64,000 nt of DNA, taken from positions 18,428,694-18,492,693 of the forward strand of contig OZ022587.1 in assembly GCA_963669155.1 (NCBI GenBank), written 5' to 3'. The DNA is from Arbacia lixula (Eukaryota; Echinodermata; Echinoidea; Arbacioida; Arbaciidae). The translations under genes and the position numbers were made by a program. The notes beneath the pieces were generated by a model. It had not been told where the DNA came from. It saw nothing but the letters and a program-made list of their open reading frames with translations, and searched no databases. The stretch's first letter is position 1; every line of letters starts with the position of its first letter. Positions 49,393 through 60,393 of the stretch are shown here, in pieces.

Positions 49393-50768
49393 TCTCTCTC
49401 TCTGTCTCTGTCTCTCTCTCCACCTCTGTCTCTGTCTATCTCTTTTCTCTGTGTCTCTCCCTCCCCCTATCTCTCTACCCCCCCTCTCTCTCTATCTCTC
49501 ACCCCCTCTCTCTCTTTTTCACCTTCCCCCTATCTCCCCCCTTTATCTCTATTGTCTTCTTTCTCTTTCCGCCTCCCCCTCCCTCTCTATGCCATCTGCA
49601 TGTTAAAATGTCTGACGTTTAACAAGCTCCGAAGAATCGCTCTCCGTCATTGACACTTGCACAAATAATAGACACAAATTCTGAAGGACATCATATTATT
49701 CGGCACACAAAAGGGGTAGCCCTCCCAGTCCTAGGGACAATGAATTGAGTTGTTATTGATATGGAGCTGTCATGCTTGGTACTCAGAGGGTTAACATGTG
49801 TAGTTCTACCTTGGCGAGTTGGTTGAGTTCCTCCAGCCTCGCCTTGGCCTGGAGAGCCGTCTGGTTGTCCGGTAGGAGAAAACTCTCCAGACTAGCCGTG
49901 CTCGTTGCCATGGTGAACGTGTGTCTGCTGACGTCACACAGTGCGGGCGAGAGATGCTGGAGTAGGACATGCGTGGCTAGACGAAAACAGGAGTCAATCA
50001 GCACAATAAACTCTTTACCCGCCATTAATAGTAAGCAGAGGGAAAAGAAGATAATGTGTGGGCTTGTACCTGAATCTAAGCCTACTGCTTGCCAGGCAAC
50101 GACACTTTTTATTACACGAGAACCGACACTCAAGCTTCCATTTGCTTGATTATTTTATAGGACAGCATGCAGGGCCCTGTTGCTTAAAACTTACCAATGA
50201 TAGTAACTCTATCATCAATGATAACGTATACCACGGTAACATTGCTCAACAGCCAATCAAATTCAAGTTAGAAGTTGCCATTGAGAGCGAAGTTACCACC
50301 AATGGTAAATTTTATGCAACAGGGCCCCAGACTGGTGTTTATTCTCACAGATGGACCAAACTATCGCTAATAATATTAATAATACAATACAATATAGTAT
50401 ATCATATAATGTCTCTCCGAAAAGCAATTGAGTCTTTGAATAAATACGCAGTTATAAATACCTTGTGAAAAATTTTGGCCACGTTCTGAGTCCTTTCGGC
50501 CATCGGCTAGGCTGGACGTCAGCGAACGGAGAATTGTTTCCAGCTGAGCCGCGAAGTCCGGGAGGGCTCGCTGGAGCTCCTGGTAGAGCGCCCACGTAGC
50601 GCTGACCAGCCCTTCTGCCGCTTTGAGTACTTCGGTGTCTTGCTGTGGCCGGCCAGGCTTGGGCTTCAGGTAGAGGTCGTGTGCTAGTCCCAGTCGAAGA
50701 GACGACGTCTCCATGGTTTCATGCGGGGTATGATTCGGCCAGTAGAAAACACCCTGTGACGTAGACAT
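42808..50768 (-). CDS. SH2 protein with CBL-like helical and EF-hand-like regions, no RING finger
   Basis: Ten exons on the minus strand: 50462-50768 (or from 50753), 49810-49976, 48717-48792, 47655-47695, 46936-47026, 46156-46514, 45465-45481, 44621-44817, 43752-43865 and 42808-42914. Every junction has AG/GT and agreeing phase, giving 491 residues from ATG 50768. Residues about 40-180 are helical. About 184-245 includes AKNFWELLFGNRKEIELGEF and FVDQLNFDRFTSLL. About 353-440 is an SH2 domain. The order and the LAEL...FW...FG...F pattern recall the four-helix/EF-hand/SH2 phosphotyrosine-binding unit of CBL ligases. The chain ends about 75 residues after the SH2 core with no RING. Likely a cytosolic phosphotyrosine adaptor. 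The CBL link is inference; the SH2 domain is secure. Confidence 0.75.
44286..44460 (+). repeat. Imperfect ATC/ATT triplet repeat
   Basis: (ATC)n mixed with GTC and ATT in the intron between the SH2 exon and the basic C-terminal exon. Met/Ile-rich minus-strand frames are artefacts. Confidence 0.8.
44621..44817 (-). CDS. SH2 domain exon
   Basis: It reads FFHGDLTQSAAETLL, LPGTFLLRYSSANPSRLCV and SFVHSQPMNDLENIRRRD. The FHG start, the A-E-x-L-L helix and the FLLR signature, with its phosphotyrosine-binding arginine in strand B, identify an SH2 domain. The helix-A arginine common in kinases is replaced (TQSAA). The borders are GTTCTAG acceptor and GTAAGC donor. Confidence 0.88.
45465..45481 (-). 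CDS. 17-base micro-exon before the SH2 domain
   Basis: The minus strand reads CTTGACAG/GTCGATCGTCTGTACAG/GTAAGA. It adds VDRLY plus two bases (phase 0 in, phase 2 out). It is needed to connect the linker exon (phase 0) to the SH2 exon (phase 2). Confidence 0.7.
46156..47695 (-). CDS. EF-hand-like exons and linker of the SH2 gene
   Basis: 47655-47695 (41 bases, phase 1 to 0) gives KNFWELLFGNRKE. 46936-47026 (phase 0 to 1) gives IELGEFYAKISSIIGREPRC. 46156-46514 (phase 1 to 0) gives KFVDQLNFDRFTSLLDANTI and a serine-rich linker to LKMKVETWFRE. The first loop has the I and E of an EF hand at positions 8 and 12 but lacks the acidic residues at 1, 3 and 5, so calcium binding there is unlikely. 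Between 46515 and 46935 there is a CT/C-run repeat (46764-46839). Confidence 0.7.
46764..46839 (+). repeat. (CT)n with C run
   Basis: A CT dinucleotide array and a run of C, in the intron 46515-46935. Confidence 0.9.
47778..47818 (+). repeat. (GA)n with G run
   Basis: In the intron upstream of micro-exon 47655-47695. The purine-rich sequence continues to about 48030. Confidence 0.9.
48717..50768 (-). CDS. N-terminal helical exons of the SH2 gene
   Basis: 50462-50768 encodes LKAAEGLVSATWALYQELQR and ALPDFAAQLETILRSL. 49810-49976 encodes THVLLQHLSPALCDVSR and ALQAKARLEELNQLAK. 48717-48792 encodes ELLAELSSPEKQGNSY, entered from a TGTGTAAG acceptor. The pattern is amphipathic helices. The first exon has an in-frame ATG at 50768, and a CAG at 50756-50754 could instead be an acceptor from an upstream exon, so the start is not certain. 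An M3 element copy (50172-50327) lies in the intron 49977-50461. Confidence 0.7.
49315..49600 (+). repeat. CT-rich low-complexity tract
   Basis: (CT)n with interspersed CCC, about 285 bases, in the intron 48793-49809. Open frames rich in Ser, Leu and Pro here are artefacts. Confidence 0.9.
50172..50327. mobile_element. GGGCCCTGTTGCA element, family M3, copy 3
   Basis: GGGCCCTGTTGCTTAAAACT to TTTTATGCAACAGGGCC, about 156 bases, in an intron of the SH2 gene. It keeps the CAGCCAATCAAATTCAAG core. Confidence 0.85.
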
Positions 50769-52600
50769 AAGAAATAATTATACTTAATCTCCATCATACT
50801 TACACTATCAATCATTTCCATCATGTCCATTGTTAACATTTTGTTTTCTATCTGTACCGTAGACATGGTACGTACATAATCTTATCTTATATGACATAAC
50901 TCTAATTATAGTAATCTTCCTATAAGCTCACAAATCATACATCACCTTAGCCTAGCATATGGATCATTTCTTCATTGTGAAAAGTGATAGCATAACGTAT
51001 AATCTGCTACTAAACATGCTATGCGATATGTGCTATCTGATTGAATGAGACTCTTTGGTATTTGTTGCCATGTTATCGTGTCTTGATTGGCAAACTAGAA
51101 AGAGCTTGCATGGTTACGTCGCTGCCCGGTAGGCAGTAGATTGCAGGTTCAAATCCCGTCTGGTTCCAAGATTTAGTTCTGACTTGTTTTTCATTCGTTT
51201 ACAGGATGGAGCAATCTATCCTTACAACTACTGCATGGATGTATGCCTAAAATTTCTTTTCAAGATTGAAATATACCCCAAAAAGCCCTTCCACTAAAAT
51301 GATTTGTGCTAGCTAGTTTGCTGATCATAATCCTTACCCATTTTGTTTTTAGGAAAAGCAGAATGAGAAATATTTACAAGCTATGTTGTCTAATACTGCC
51401 TATGCCATTTTAAGCAATGAATACAAGTCCAAAGCTGAACAGTGTAACTCATAATTCAAATGCAATAGACAGTCAACTTATAGTGCAAACATGTTTTTGA
51501 AATGAGCTCTTTACTGCACACTGCGAAGCATCGACACATAATCGTGATACACGCGGCTCAATACCATGTTTTACCATGTTTACAATGAAGCAATTCGATT
51601 TCATTCAAAACGAGACAGATTTACCCCCCACTGCGCTCTAGTAATATAATGCCCTGTTTTCAGAACACATATTTGATATGCATGTTCAAAGTCAGGACAC
51701 AATTCTTACATTTTTAGCAATGTTACACGTATGTAGTTTTCCATAATGAGAGCATGATGACTTTTTATCAGCAAGGTGTGTATTTTAACACCAGTAACAC
51801 ACTCACAACATACACAAAGAGCTACATTTTGCCAGGCAACGAACGTGTTAACCACGTGAACACTTTGACATGCAGTGCTAATGAAGAATGAACATATGCA
51901 CAGGAATTTAAGCATGTTAAAGGAAATATAATAAGATATAAATATATATATACAAGACAAATACAGTATTTCACCGGTATATAGTAAATAAATGTTATAC
52001 TGGTATATAATGGATATAAAACTTACAGTTTTTCTACAAATTTACTGTAGAAGATAAAACCAGACAAAAATTGTCGCTCTATAGTAAGACCGTGGATTAT
52101 CGGTGCACAAAATGTAAACACGCACGACGTCGCAATAATACGGGTTATTTAAAGCTGAATTGCCTTATTGCAACTCAGAAAGGAGCTCTATTTTGTTTGC
52201 ACACTGTGTTGTTTGAATAATCGTGGTTGATGCAATATGTACGTGGTTCGTAACTCGCATCAGAAGATGAATTCGATAAAACATGAGTCGAGGGATTTCC
52301 CGACACTAACCATGATTAATCATAATTATTCTACGATAAAAGTTTATACCATGCCCTTTAAGATAAGCAAGACATAGGTCCGCTGAATATGATGCTGAAT
52401 GTGACACAAGTGTAGGTAATTATTGTATGTAGGTTCAGACGCGGATTAACGACAAGCATAATATCTCAATCACATATCTGCACTTAAATAATTATACAAC
52501 TAATGAACTTTCATGTTGACGCTAGGCTACGTTGTCAAGAAACCTTACTCCTTTATCGTAACGACAGAGTTTACCCTTTGGACGCCAGAGGAACTGTTCT
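50769..52600. other. Upstream of the SH2 gene, no genes seen
   Basis: AT-rich sequence. The only notable item is a B-box-like GGTTCAAATCCCGTCTGG near 51147, probably a SINE remnant. No promoter motif could be supported. Confidence 0.4.
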
Positions 52601-52601
52601 A

Positions 52602-52854
52602 CCCTAATCTGACAAAAGGAATCAACTAACAAAAGAGACTTTTCTTGTAAAATGAGCAAAATGTGTCTGTCATTTGCATTGGCATCAGTGCAACACCACA
52701 TCATGTTAACTTGAATATCTCGCAGCAAGATGAATATTTCATGTCCAGAATTTGGCCATATGTAAGGAATGCTGGGTACAATCTAAGAATACCAATAACC
52801 CAGATTTTAGTGATTTGTCACTTGCTTCCTTTTGTCAGATTAGGGCAGTGCTGC
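52602..52854 (+). mobile_element. CCCTAATCTGACAAAAGG element, family M7, copy 1
   Basis: CCCTAATCTGACAAAAGGAA at the left is mirrored by TTCCTTTTGTCAGATTAGGG at the right. A second copy in reverse is at 57161-57417. About 255 bases, non-coding. Confidence 0.8.
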
Positions 52855-53632
52855 TCTACATACATGGGTTTTGTACAATAACATGTGCAAAACTGCCTCG
52901 ATGTCACGAAGGGAGTTAAGTTCATTACCTGTGTTATTGTGTCTATATACTCATGATAGTAGAAAGACCGTGATCAGCATACATCAAACACGTTTAAGCG
53001 CCCGTTCTATCCGATAAAAAATGATAAGATTCACAATTGAAAACACGACAGCGGGCCTGAAAACAATCAGAACAGTTTTGATAATAAGATTATTTGTATA
53101 CGCACCTGTTAAGTCGAGACGTCTGAATATTAATCTTGAATAAATGTTGTATCTAAGGCACGGGTCTGCGTCTATCACCTAGCAATGGGCAGAGATCAAA
53201 GTGCGATATATAGCATTCATTCCGCTAACAATAAGACTCCGTCGATGAGAATTGATTGATTGCTGGCTGAATAAGAATGAGCATCGATTATCTATATTTC
53301 TAGCGGCCTCGGTCCAGCCCCTTGGCCGCAGAGGCTATGCGTAGCCTACGGGGCCTGGAGCCCCAATAACGGTGTATTTAAGGCGAGTACATGAAGAACA
53401 ATCCATCGATCGGGTGAATCCCTATTACAAAGCTCTATACACGGAGTTTTTATTGCACCGGAGTGGGGAATGGGAGGAGTGACGTAACGGCTACAAAGTC
53501 ATGAACGCCCCCCCCCCCCCCCCCCAACCCATTCCTATGTACATGGCGACATCGCTGTTTGCAATAGCGCCATCTTAGGATGATTATAAATTTTTAATTA
53601 TAAGAATTGATCAAAAGATTGAAGGAAAATAT

Positions 53633-54139
53633 TGAAGGGGAAGTTCACCCTAAAATTATTTTGGTTTCAACAAAAATAGACAAATGAAAGAAACATATGA
53701 GGGAAGGTTTGACGAAAATCGGTCAAAGGAAAAGAAAGTTATTTGATTTTAAAGTTTTGATTTTGTGACGTCACGTGCGAGGTGCTCTCCCATATGTTGT
53801 GTACAAAGTAAGTCGATAAATTGATTTTTTTTTTCAGTTTTGACGACGGAATTTTTTTTTTCATACAGGTATGTGTGTAAAAACGTATTTCTAATCATGT
53901 ATCAAATGCACAAGTAAAATGATGCATATCTTTATGACAAAATACACGTTTTCCCCAAAAAAACTGTACACAACATATGGGAGAGCACCTCGCACGTGAC
54001 GTCACAAAAACAAAATGTTAAAATCAAATAATTTTCTTTTCCTTTGGCCGATTTTCATCAAACCTTCACTCATATGTTTCTTTCATTTGTCTCTTTTTAT
54101 TGAAACCAAAATAATTTCAAGGGTGAGCTTCTCCTTTAA
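53633..54139. mobile_element. Long inverted-repeat element, family M1, copy 2
   Basis: It starts TGAAGGGGAAGTTCACCCTA and ends AGGGTGAGCTTCTCCTTTAA. The inverted arms are about 170 bases, including GTGACGTCACGTGCGAGG. It is better preserved than the copy at 6853-7332. Confidence 0.88.
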
Positions 54140-54465
54140 TGGAAAAAGACAAGGAAAGAAAATAAGTATCATTAGGTTATTATAAATGTGTCGTTGTATA
54201 CATTTTGAAAGAAAGGAAGATTTGCTTTCGTTTAAATACAATTAGATTCTTAGAAGGGGGGTGGGTGACGGTGGCAACGGAATAGCAATTATCATAATTT
54301 ACTATTCGTTAATAACATAAGACGATGTATGACAGACATATGTTATTTGTAAATTGTTATATTACGTTTATGTTTGTAAACATATTCAACGGGATCAATG
54401 TGGAACGGTGTCACAATAATCCACAAAACATTATTATATATATATAGATCAGAGGAAAGATAAAG

Positions 54466-54857
54466 AAAAAGAAGAAGAAGAAGAAGAAGAAGAAGAAGAA
54501 GAAGAAGAAGAAGAAGAAGAAGAAGAAGAAGAAGAAGAAGAAGAAGAAGAAGAAGAAGAAGAAGAAGAAGAAGAAAAAGAAGAAGAAGAAGAAGAAGAAG
54601 GAGGAGGAGGAGGAGGAGGAGGAGGAGGAGAAGAAGAAGAAGAAGAAGAAGAAGAAGAAGAAGAAGAAGAAGAAGAAGAAGAAGAAGAAGAAGAAGAAGA
54701 AGAAGAAGAAGAAGAAGAAGAAGAAGAAGAAGAAGAAAAAGAAGAAGAAGAAGAAGAAGGAGGAGGAGAAGAAGAAGAAAAGAAGAAGAAGAAGAAGAAG
54801 AAGGAGGAGGAGGAGGAGGAGGAGGAGGAGGAGGAGGAGGAGGAGGAGGAGGTGAAG
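54466..54857 (+). repeat. 390-base (GAA)n/(GGA)n purine tract
   Basis: Almost pure GAA triplets with blocks of GGA at 54600-54630, 54760-54770 and 54803-54852. One strand is all purine, so the Ser-rich minus-strand frame is an artefact. Confidence 0.95.
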
Positions 54858-55370
54858 TAGAAAAAAATCAACAAAGCAGTAGACGAACGATATTAAAGAA
54901 CAAGAAAAACAAAAATGAAGTGGAAATGAGCCTACACCTGTACAGTACTTGCGAAATTCCCAGCGATGCCATATAGCGAAAACAAATATGAAATACAGAT
55001 ATATTTTAAACTCTCCTCCTTTTCTATCCGTCCAACCATCTCTACTTCATTCCTTCTTTTTCCGAGTCCGTCTTAATATCTTTACCTCTCTTGCCTATTC
55101 TCCTTTCCACTTTTCATAGGTTTCACACTTTCCCTGTGTCTCACTTTCTTTCTTTCTTATTTACACGCCCACAGTCTCAGTTCACTCTTACTTTCTTTAT
55201 CTTCTTTCTCTCCCGTTCATTCTGTTTGTTTGGTAGTTCCCTTCTCAACTTAATTGATGATGATTCCAACCCGTTTCAACACTAGTCACCAAAATCAATT
55301 AATCAATTAGTTACAACTCAAATAATAATTAACTACAATCAATCGATCAGCTAATCATTTTCCACAGGGT

Positions 55371-55570
55371 TATAAAGTACCGAAGTGTGACGTCATTTGA
55401 GCACTATTGTCAAGACAACTGGTTCTTAACAATGCGGGTAGAGCAAGCAGCGGTGATCACAACGAGGACTGTCATTCCGGACCGCCAAACCTCTCACTGG
55501 AGCGAGTTTGTTTTAGAGCCAATTGTCTTGACAACATGTTCATATGACGAAACCACTTTGGTACTCTATA
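55371..55570. mobile_element. TATAGAGTACCG element, family M4, copy 3
   Basis: TATAAAGTACCGAAGTGTGA to CCACTTTGGTACTCTATA, about 200 bases. It includes TGACGTCA, like the copy at 42558. Confidence 0.85.
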
Positions 55571-55991
55571 TGCAGTACTATGACAAACATTACGCATTCA
55601 GTATTTCATATGGTTTCCACTACAAGAATTTATTGTAAATAATAAAATCCACAATAACATCAACATTCAAAATCATGCTCTCCTCAACTGGGAAGGTGTA
55701 TCCTATAGTTGCATTTCCATGACAAAAAAAAAAACAAAAGGTCGCATAGCCTATTGAGTAGTACAATTATTAATACAACAAGCTCTGATACAATATCTAC
55801 CTGGGGAAGATATGATGTACAAAAAAAAGAAAAGTATAAATATACACTTATTTACAACGAACTGTACAATGTGCAATCAGTCCAATTGATCTATAGCATC
55901 CTTTATCACCATCACTCCTGCTGTCCTCGCCTTGCAATAAGGAAATTTGTGGTTGCAATGTACGCATGAGCAGATTATAACTAATACACTA

Positions 55992-56166
55992 CAGCTCAAA
56001 GGAATTGGCATAGGGAAAGGGAAAGGAAAGAAAGGGAAGGAGCCGCAGTTTTTTAGGCTAAAGCATCATGTTTCATGCTGAACTGGACAAAATATACCGG
56101 GATTTAAAACTGAGGCTCCTTCCCTTTCTTCCCTTTCCTTCTCCCTATGCGAATTCCTTTGAGCTG
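55992..56166. repeat. Foldback repeat, family R8, copy 1
   Basis: CAGCTCAAAGGAATTGGCAT is mirrored by ATGCGAATTCCTTTGAGCTG, with AGGGAAAGG runs inside each arm. The inside contains TTTCATGCTGAACTGGACAA, shared with 60048-60190. Confidence 0.8.
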
Positions 56167-57160
56167 GAGCGTACGAATGACCTTAGGTCAATCATACCAC
56201 TCACAGAATAAAATGTAAATTCCATACATAGTGGACCATGTTTATAACCCATCATATTGCAGATATGACAACAGCAATTCAGCTCCGAGACGGTAGTGAG
56301 AGAACATTCCACCATGTGTGCACCTGCTTCTATTGTTGTTATTGGGACGCTGTAAAATAACACACCTAACATAGCTTCATGATCAAATCCCAGTCTGCAT
56401 TCTAGTCGTTCTTGATTCAGTGGAGTGTCCGACCATCATGATGTAACTACGAACTGGCTTATTCAGGTGGGTATGTTTCATTTCTTTTCTTGATTTAATT
56501 GTATAATCTCCCCAGGTATCATCTCAGCCGCATGAGGCCGTCAATGTTTGTAACTTACCATTAACTCTTTCATTACTATTGGCATGGAAATATGTAAAAA
56601 GCCAATTGGCTTTCTCTAAGCCTGGTAATGTAAGGGTTCTTAGTACTTTAACATCTTTACTGACACTCACCCACATGCTGTTTTCAGACTTAGCTTTCAG
56701 ACATTTCCCTGATAATTCTCATCAGGAAATAACTATACCATCGCACGAGTGTCAACTAAACGCTCATTACACTTTGAGCAGTTGAAACATCATTATTACA
56801 AGAACTTCTGTTGAGGTTGAACCAGGGTGTTCATCTGAATACATGTATTGCCAAAACAGTGAAAAAGCACAGAATGTCACAAAGCCTTACTGAATGTGTG
56901 GTACATGTATACAAGCACGGAACACATGGTGCCAAGAAAGCAAATGCAATAATAAATATACAGTTTTCATATTGCGCCTAATATAAAAGATTATCATCTC
57001 TAAGGGCTTTAAAATATTAATTCCCGGTCATCGCATGCTTGTACGTCTTTGTGACACCGTCCAATTCCAAAGGATCATTTAGAATCATTGCAGCCACTAA
57101 AGCCACTCATTCCATTGCAACCGTTCCTACCGCGTAAGTCAATTATACACCTGTGTGGAG

Positions 57161-57417
57161 AGCAGCACTGTCCTCTGACAAAAGGAAGCAAGTGACAAAT
57201 CACTCAAATCTGGGGTTTTGGTACTCTTAGACTGTACCCAGCATTCCCTACATACAGGCAAAATCTGGACAAGAAATATTCATCTTGCTGTGAGTTATTC
57301 AATCTAACATGATGTGGTGTTGCACTGATGCCAATACAAGTGACAGACACATTTTGCTCATTTACAAGAAAAGTCTCTTTTGTTAGTTGCTTCCTTTTCT
57401 CAGATTAGGGCAGAGCA
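57161..57417 (-). mobile_element. CCCTAATCTGACAAAAGG element, family M7, copy 2
   Basis: The reverse-oriented counterpart of 52602-52854, with the shared core GACAGACACATTTTGCTCAT. Between 57418 and 58608 I see no gene or repeat. Confidence 0.8.
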
Positions 57418-58608
57418 ATGTGGATTTCCTGAATTACACATGTGCTATGGCTGTGCTTGATTCTGGGACAATGAGATATTCAGTCACAGTTCACAACCAC
57501 TGCACCATGGCATGTCCACAATAAGAATGCAACCATTTCCATGCAGATGTATCATATAATTATTGGTGACCACATTGGGTTCAGTCATCTGATTTAGCAG
57601 TGTGTGGAGGAATTTAATTGGAACTTTAATATATCTGGAAAGTGGTTTAATATATTGACCAAAAACATGTAACAACCTCTCCATAACTCTTCTCGAAAAG
57701 GAGAAGAGGAGCATAAACAAGCACACACCTTAAACATCTTTTCGTTATCACAATGTATACTAGCCTGTTGCTGCTGGTATCCAAGATAATGCCAAAATAT
57801 CTGACTTTCCAGTGTTGATAGAATTTAAGAAAACTTTGAATGTCAGGAAATTGGTATAGCATAGCATGCAAGCATTATAATTCAGACAGGCAACTCCATG
57901 ATTGTAAAGTTATTTTATTTTGGTCAAAAGTTTTGATTGTGTGTCAGGAATGAGGGAGTTTATAATCCCTAATCACACAGAAATGATGTGAAGCTGTGAC
58001 GAAGCATTCAAGGGGAATGAAACCTGAAGAAAAATTGAATTGAATAAAAGCAGACAGATCTGAGAAACATATTGTCAATAAAATTTTATGAGAAAAATGA
58101 TTTCATGAGCAGGTCACTTGTGTTTAAAGATCCTTTTTCATACGGCCTGCAAATCCAAGGTCAAAAAGTGGTGCTCTAGACCTTGCTTACACAAAATCAA
58201 TACAGATTCTGCACAGTATGACTTTCTTTGTCCAAGTATGTTGCTTAGAATTCAGTGCTATGTTATCATGATATTGAAACATTTGGAAATTCCTGACCCT
58301 TTTTCAGATTTATTCTCAATTTTTTGTCAATCTGTTCCTTGAATCTTGCCATCTTTTTATCAGTTTAACCGATCATCAGCTGTTTACTCTGCTTCAAAAT
58401 TAAGAATGTACATGTAGGTTCCCCAATTCACATGCCCTGAACCAAGCACATAGAACTCCACAGGGACAAGGGGTGGCATCCTAAAAGAAGTTAAGCTCAA
58501 AGCTGTCTTCATTGAGAGAGTTGGTAATCTGAAAACTTATGGAAGTCTCAAACTGTCAGTTATGATCGTATAGGACTTCAGTTCTTTTTCAGCAAACCAC
58601 CCCAGGGT

Positions 58609-58783
58609 GGTGTTTCACCAAGCTGTTCGTAAACTACGAACAACTTTACGAACGACTGGTGATCCCTTCTTGTGCTAAATCAGATTCTCAATGAACAAAG
58701 TGTGCTATCGCGTTTAGCACAAGAAGGGATCACCAGTCGTTCGTAAAGTCGTTCGTAACTTACGAACAGCTTGGTGAAACACC
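58609..58783. repeat. Near-perfect 175-base foldback
   Basis: The 71-base left arm starts GGTGTTTCACCAAGCTGTTC and the right arm ends GAACAGCTTGGTGAAACACC. By eye there are only about three mismatches across the arm. The loop is about 33 bases. It lies just beyond the 3' end of the prefoldin gene. Confidence 0.9.
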
Positions 58784-58939
58784 TCCTAGAAGTCTGTAAC
58801 AAGTTCTCTTTCAATAACCATACCTGAACCATCGCACGAGCATAAAACCAACACACAGTGTAGATCGTTCTTTCTTGACAACCATACCTGTACCATCACA
58901 CGAGCATAAAATAAACACACGTGGGTGATCGAGCTGTCA

Positions 58940-60393
58940 TTACGTGTCCTTAGCGACGAGCACGCCCGTGGACGCCGATGCGTCAGACTTCTCTGAGGTG
59001 CCCTGGTCGGAAGGCTGCTCCCCCCTCACCCTGAGGTTGTGCTTCTCCCGGTATTCATTGATCTCCCTGCCCTTCTGCTCCATCTGCTTCGTCAGCGTCT
59101 CGGTCAGCTTCTCAATCTGTAAAGATAATAACAAATAATAAGAATAAGAATAATAATAATCAATTCTTAGAGATACATAATACCATTCAAATAGTCTTTA
59201 TGCATGTGAAAGTAGAAATTGATTATGTGAGAATTTGAAAATAACTAATAATTATCAAACAGATACGTCCTTAGTGTTAGTGTGAATTGATCGAGATCTG
59301 TCAATGACATAATGGCTTGGGGGAAATTATTCCATATTTTGGTGCCGTATTTGCAAAAGCTCTTTCACCGAATGTCTTAGATTTTACACAAATTTCAGAG
59401 AGAAGATTTTTTGATTGAGAACGAAGATTACGACTAGGCTGGTATCGTTTGATGAGTACAGTAAGATAGACAGGAGCATTTCCACATAGGCACTTTAATA
59501 TAAGAGTGAGGATTTTAAACTGAACAAATAAAAATTGAAATACCATCGCATAGCATTGAAAAATTTGTTTAAAAGGAAATATTTGCATTGGGGGGGGGGG
59601 GGGGGGGCTGGCTTTTTCTCTACTTAAATACTGAAAAAACATGACTCCCATAAAATCTGCTGTACAGACGAAAGCTGGCTAGATACAAATAAACTTAAAA
59701 TTCCTTATTGGGAGCAATTAGCCACATCCCCTTGTTTACTGCGGTTCCATAGCAAATTTTAACATCCTACATGTAATTGGAGCAGGGTTCACGAAGCACC
59801 AAAATTCTAATTGTGAGCAACAGGTATAATCAAAAACTTTGAAATGCAATGTCACATGAGTTGAATATGATAGGCAAAGAAATATGATAAATAAACTGGA
59901 TCTTCTTTCTTTTCTCTATGTGTCTTTTGCTGGTCTCCGATCTGAACCAAGTACTGGAAATCACTTTGAGACATTCCAGGTTCAGCCTTGGCCAGTCTTT
60001 CCCCATTTTTTTTTTGGTATTATTACTGATCATTTGTAACCCACTGTATATTTTGTCCAGTTCAGCATGAAACATGATGTTTCAGCCTAAAAAGCATCGT
60101 GTTTCATGCTGAACTGGACAAAATATATCGCGGTGAAAAACTGAGGCTCCTTCCCTTTCCCTTTCCCTATGCCAATTCCTTTGAGCTGTTGTGTAAGTGA
60201 AGTCATTTACTGTTGCCCGAGGGAATGTGGACCCAGGATTAATAATGATGTTCTTAGTTATGCAGTCACCTGTTCTTTATTGTGGACCAGAGCTGGGAGC
60301 ACATCTTTCACTGTCCTCTCCACCAGAACGCCTCCCACCAGGCGGAAGCATTTCCTCTCCCCGTCGACTTCTTTCAGGGTGTCAATCACCAGT
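58940..60393 (-). CDS. PFDN2: Prefoldin subunit 2, last two exons
   Basis: Exon 60270-60393 (phase 2 in, 0 out) encodes LVIDTLKEVDGERKCFRLVG, GVLVERTVKDVLPAL and HNKEQ. Exon 58940-59116 encodes IEKLTETLTKQMEQKGREI, NEYREKHNLRVRGEQ and the C-terminus STGVLVAKDT with a TAA stop. These match the middle and C-terminal coiled coil of PFDN2, a beta-type subunit of the six-part prefoldin chaperone that passes unfolded actin and tubulin to the CCT chaperonin in the cytosol. The GGVLVERTV hairpin block is diagnostic. About 99 residues are visible. The N-terminal exons should lie to the right, beyond the gap and retroelement, and are not seen in the window. The intron 59117-60269 holds a G run and repeat copies. 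Confidence 0.93.
59640..59835. repeat. Dispersed repeat, family R6, copy 2
   Basis: The counterpart of 40190-40400, inside the prefoldin intron. It shares AAATTCCTTAT, GCCACATCCCCTTG and TGTGAGCAACAGGT in order. Confidence 0.65.
60048..60190. repeat. Hairpin and foldback repeat, family R8, copy 2
   Basis: 60048-60126 is a hairpin with 32-base arms (ATATTTTGTCCAGTTCAGCA and complement). The adjoining part to 60190 ends GCCAATTCCTTTGAGCTG, as in the copy at 55992-56166. It lies in the prefoldin intron, 80 bases from the exon. Confidence 0.8.

Noticed and set aside
51094..51170. tRNA gene
   Set aside because: It has a B box (GGTTCAAATCC), but no A box is seen and the acceptor and anticodon arms do not pair. 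It is more likely a SINE remnant. B-box-like pieces near 1300 and 18682 were rejected likewise.
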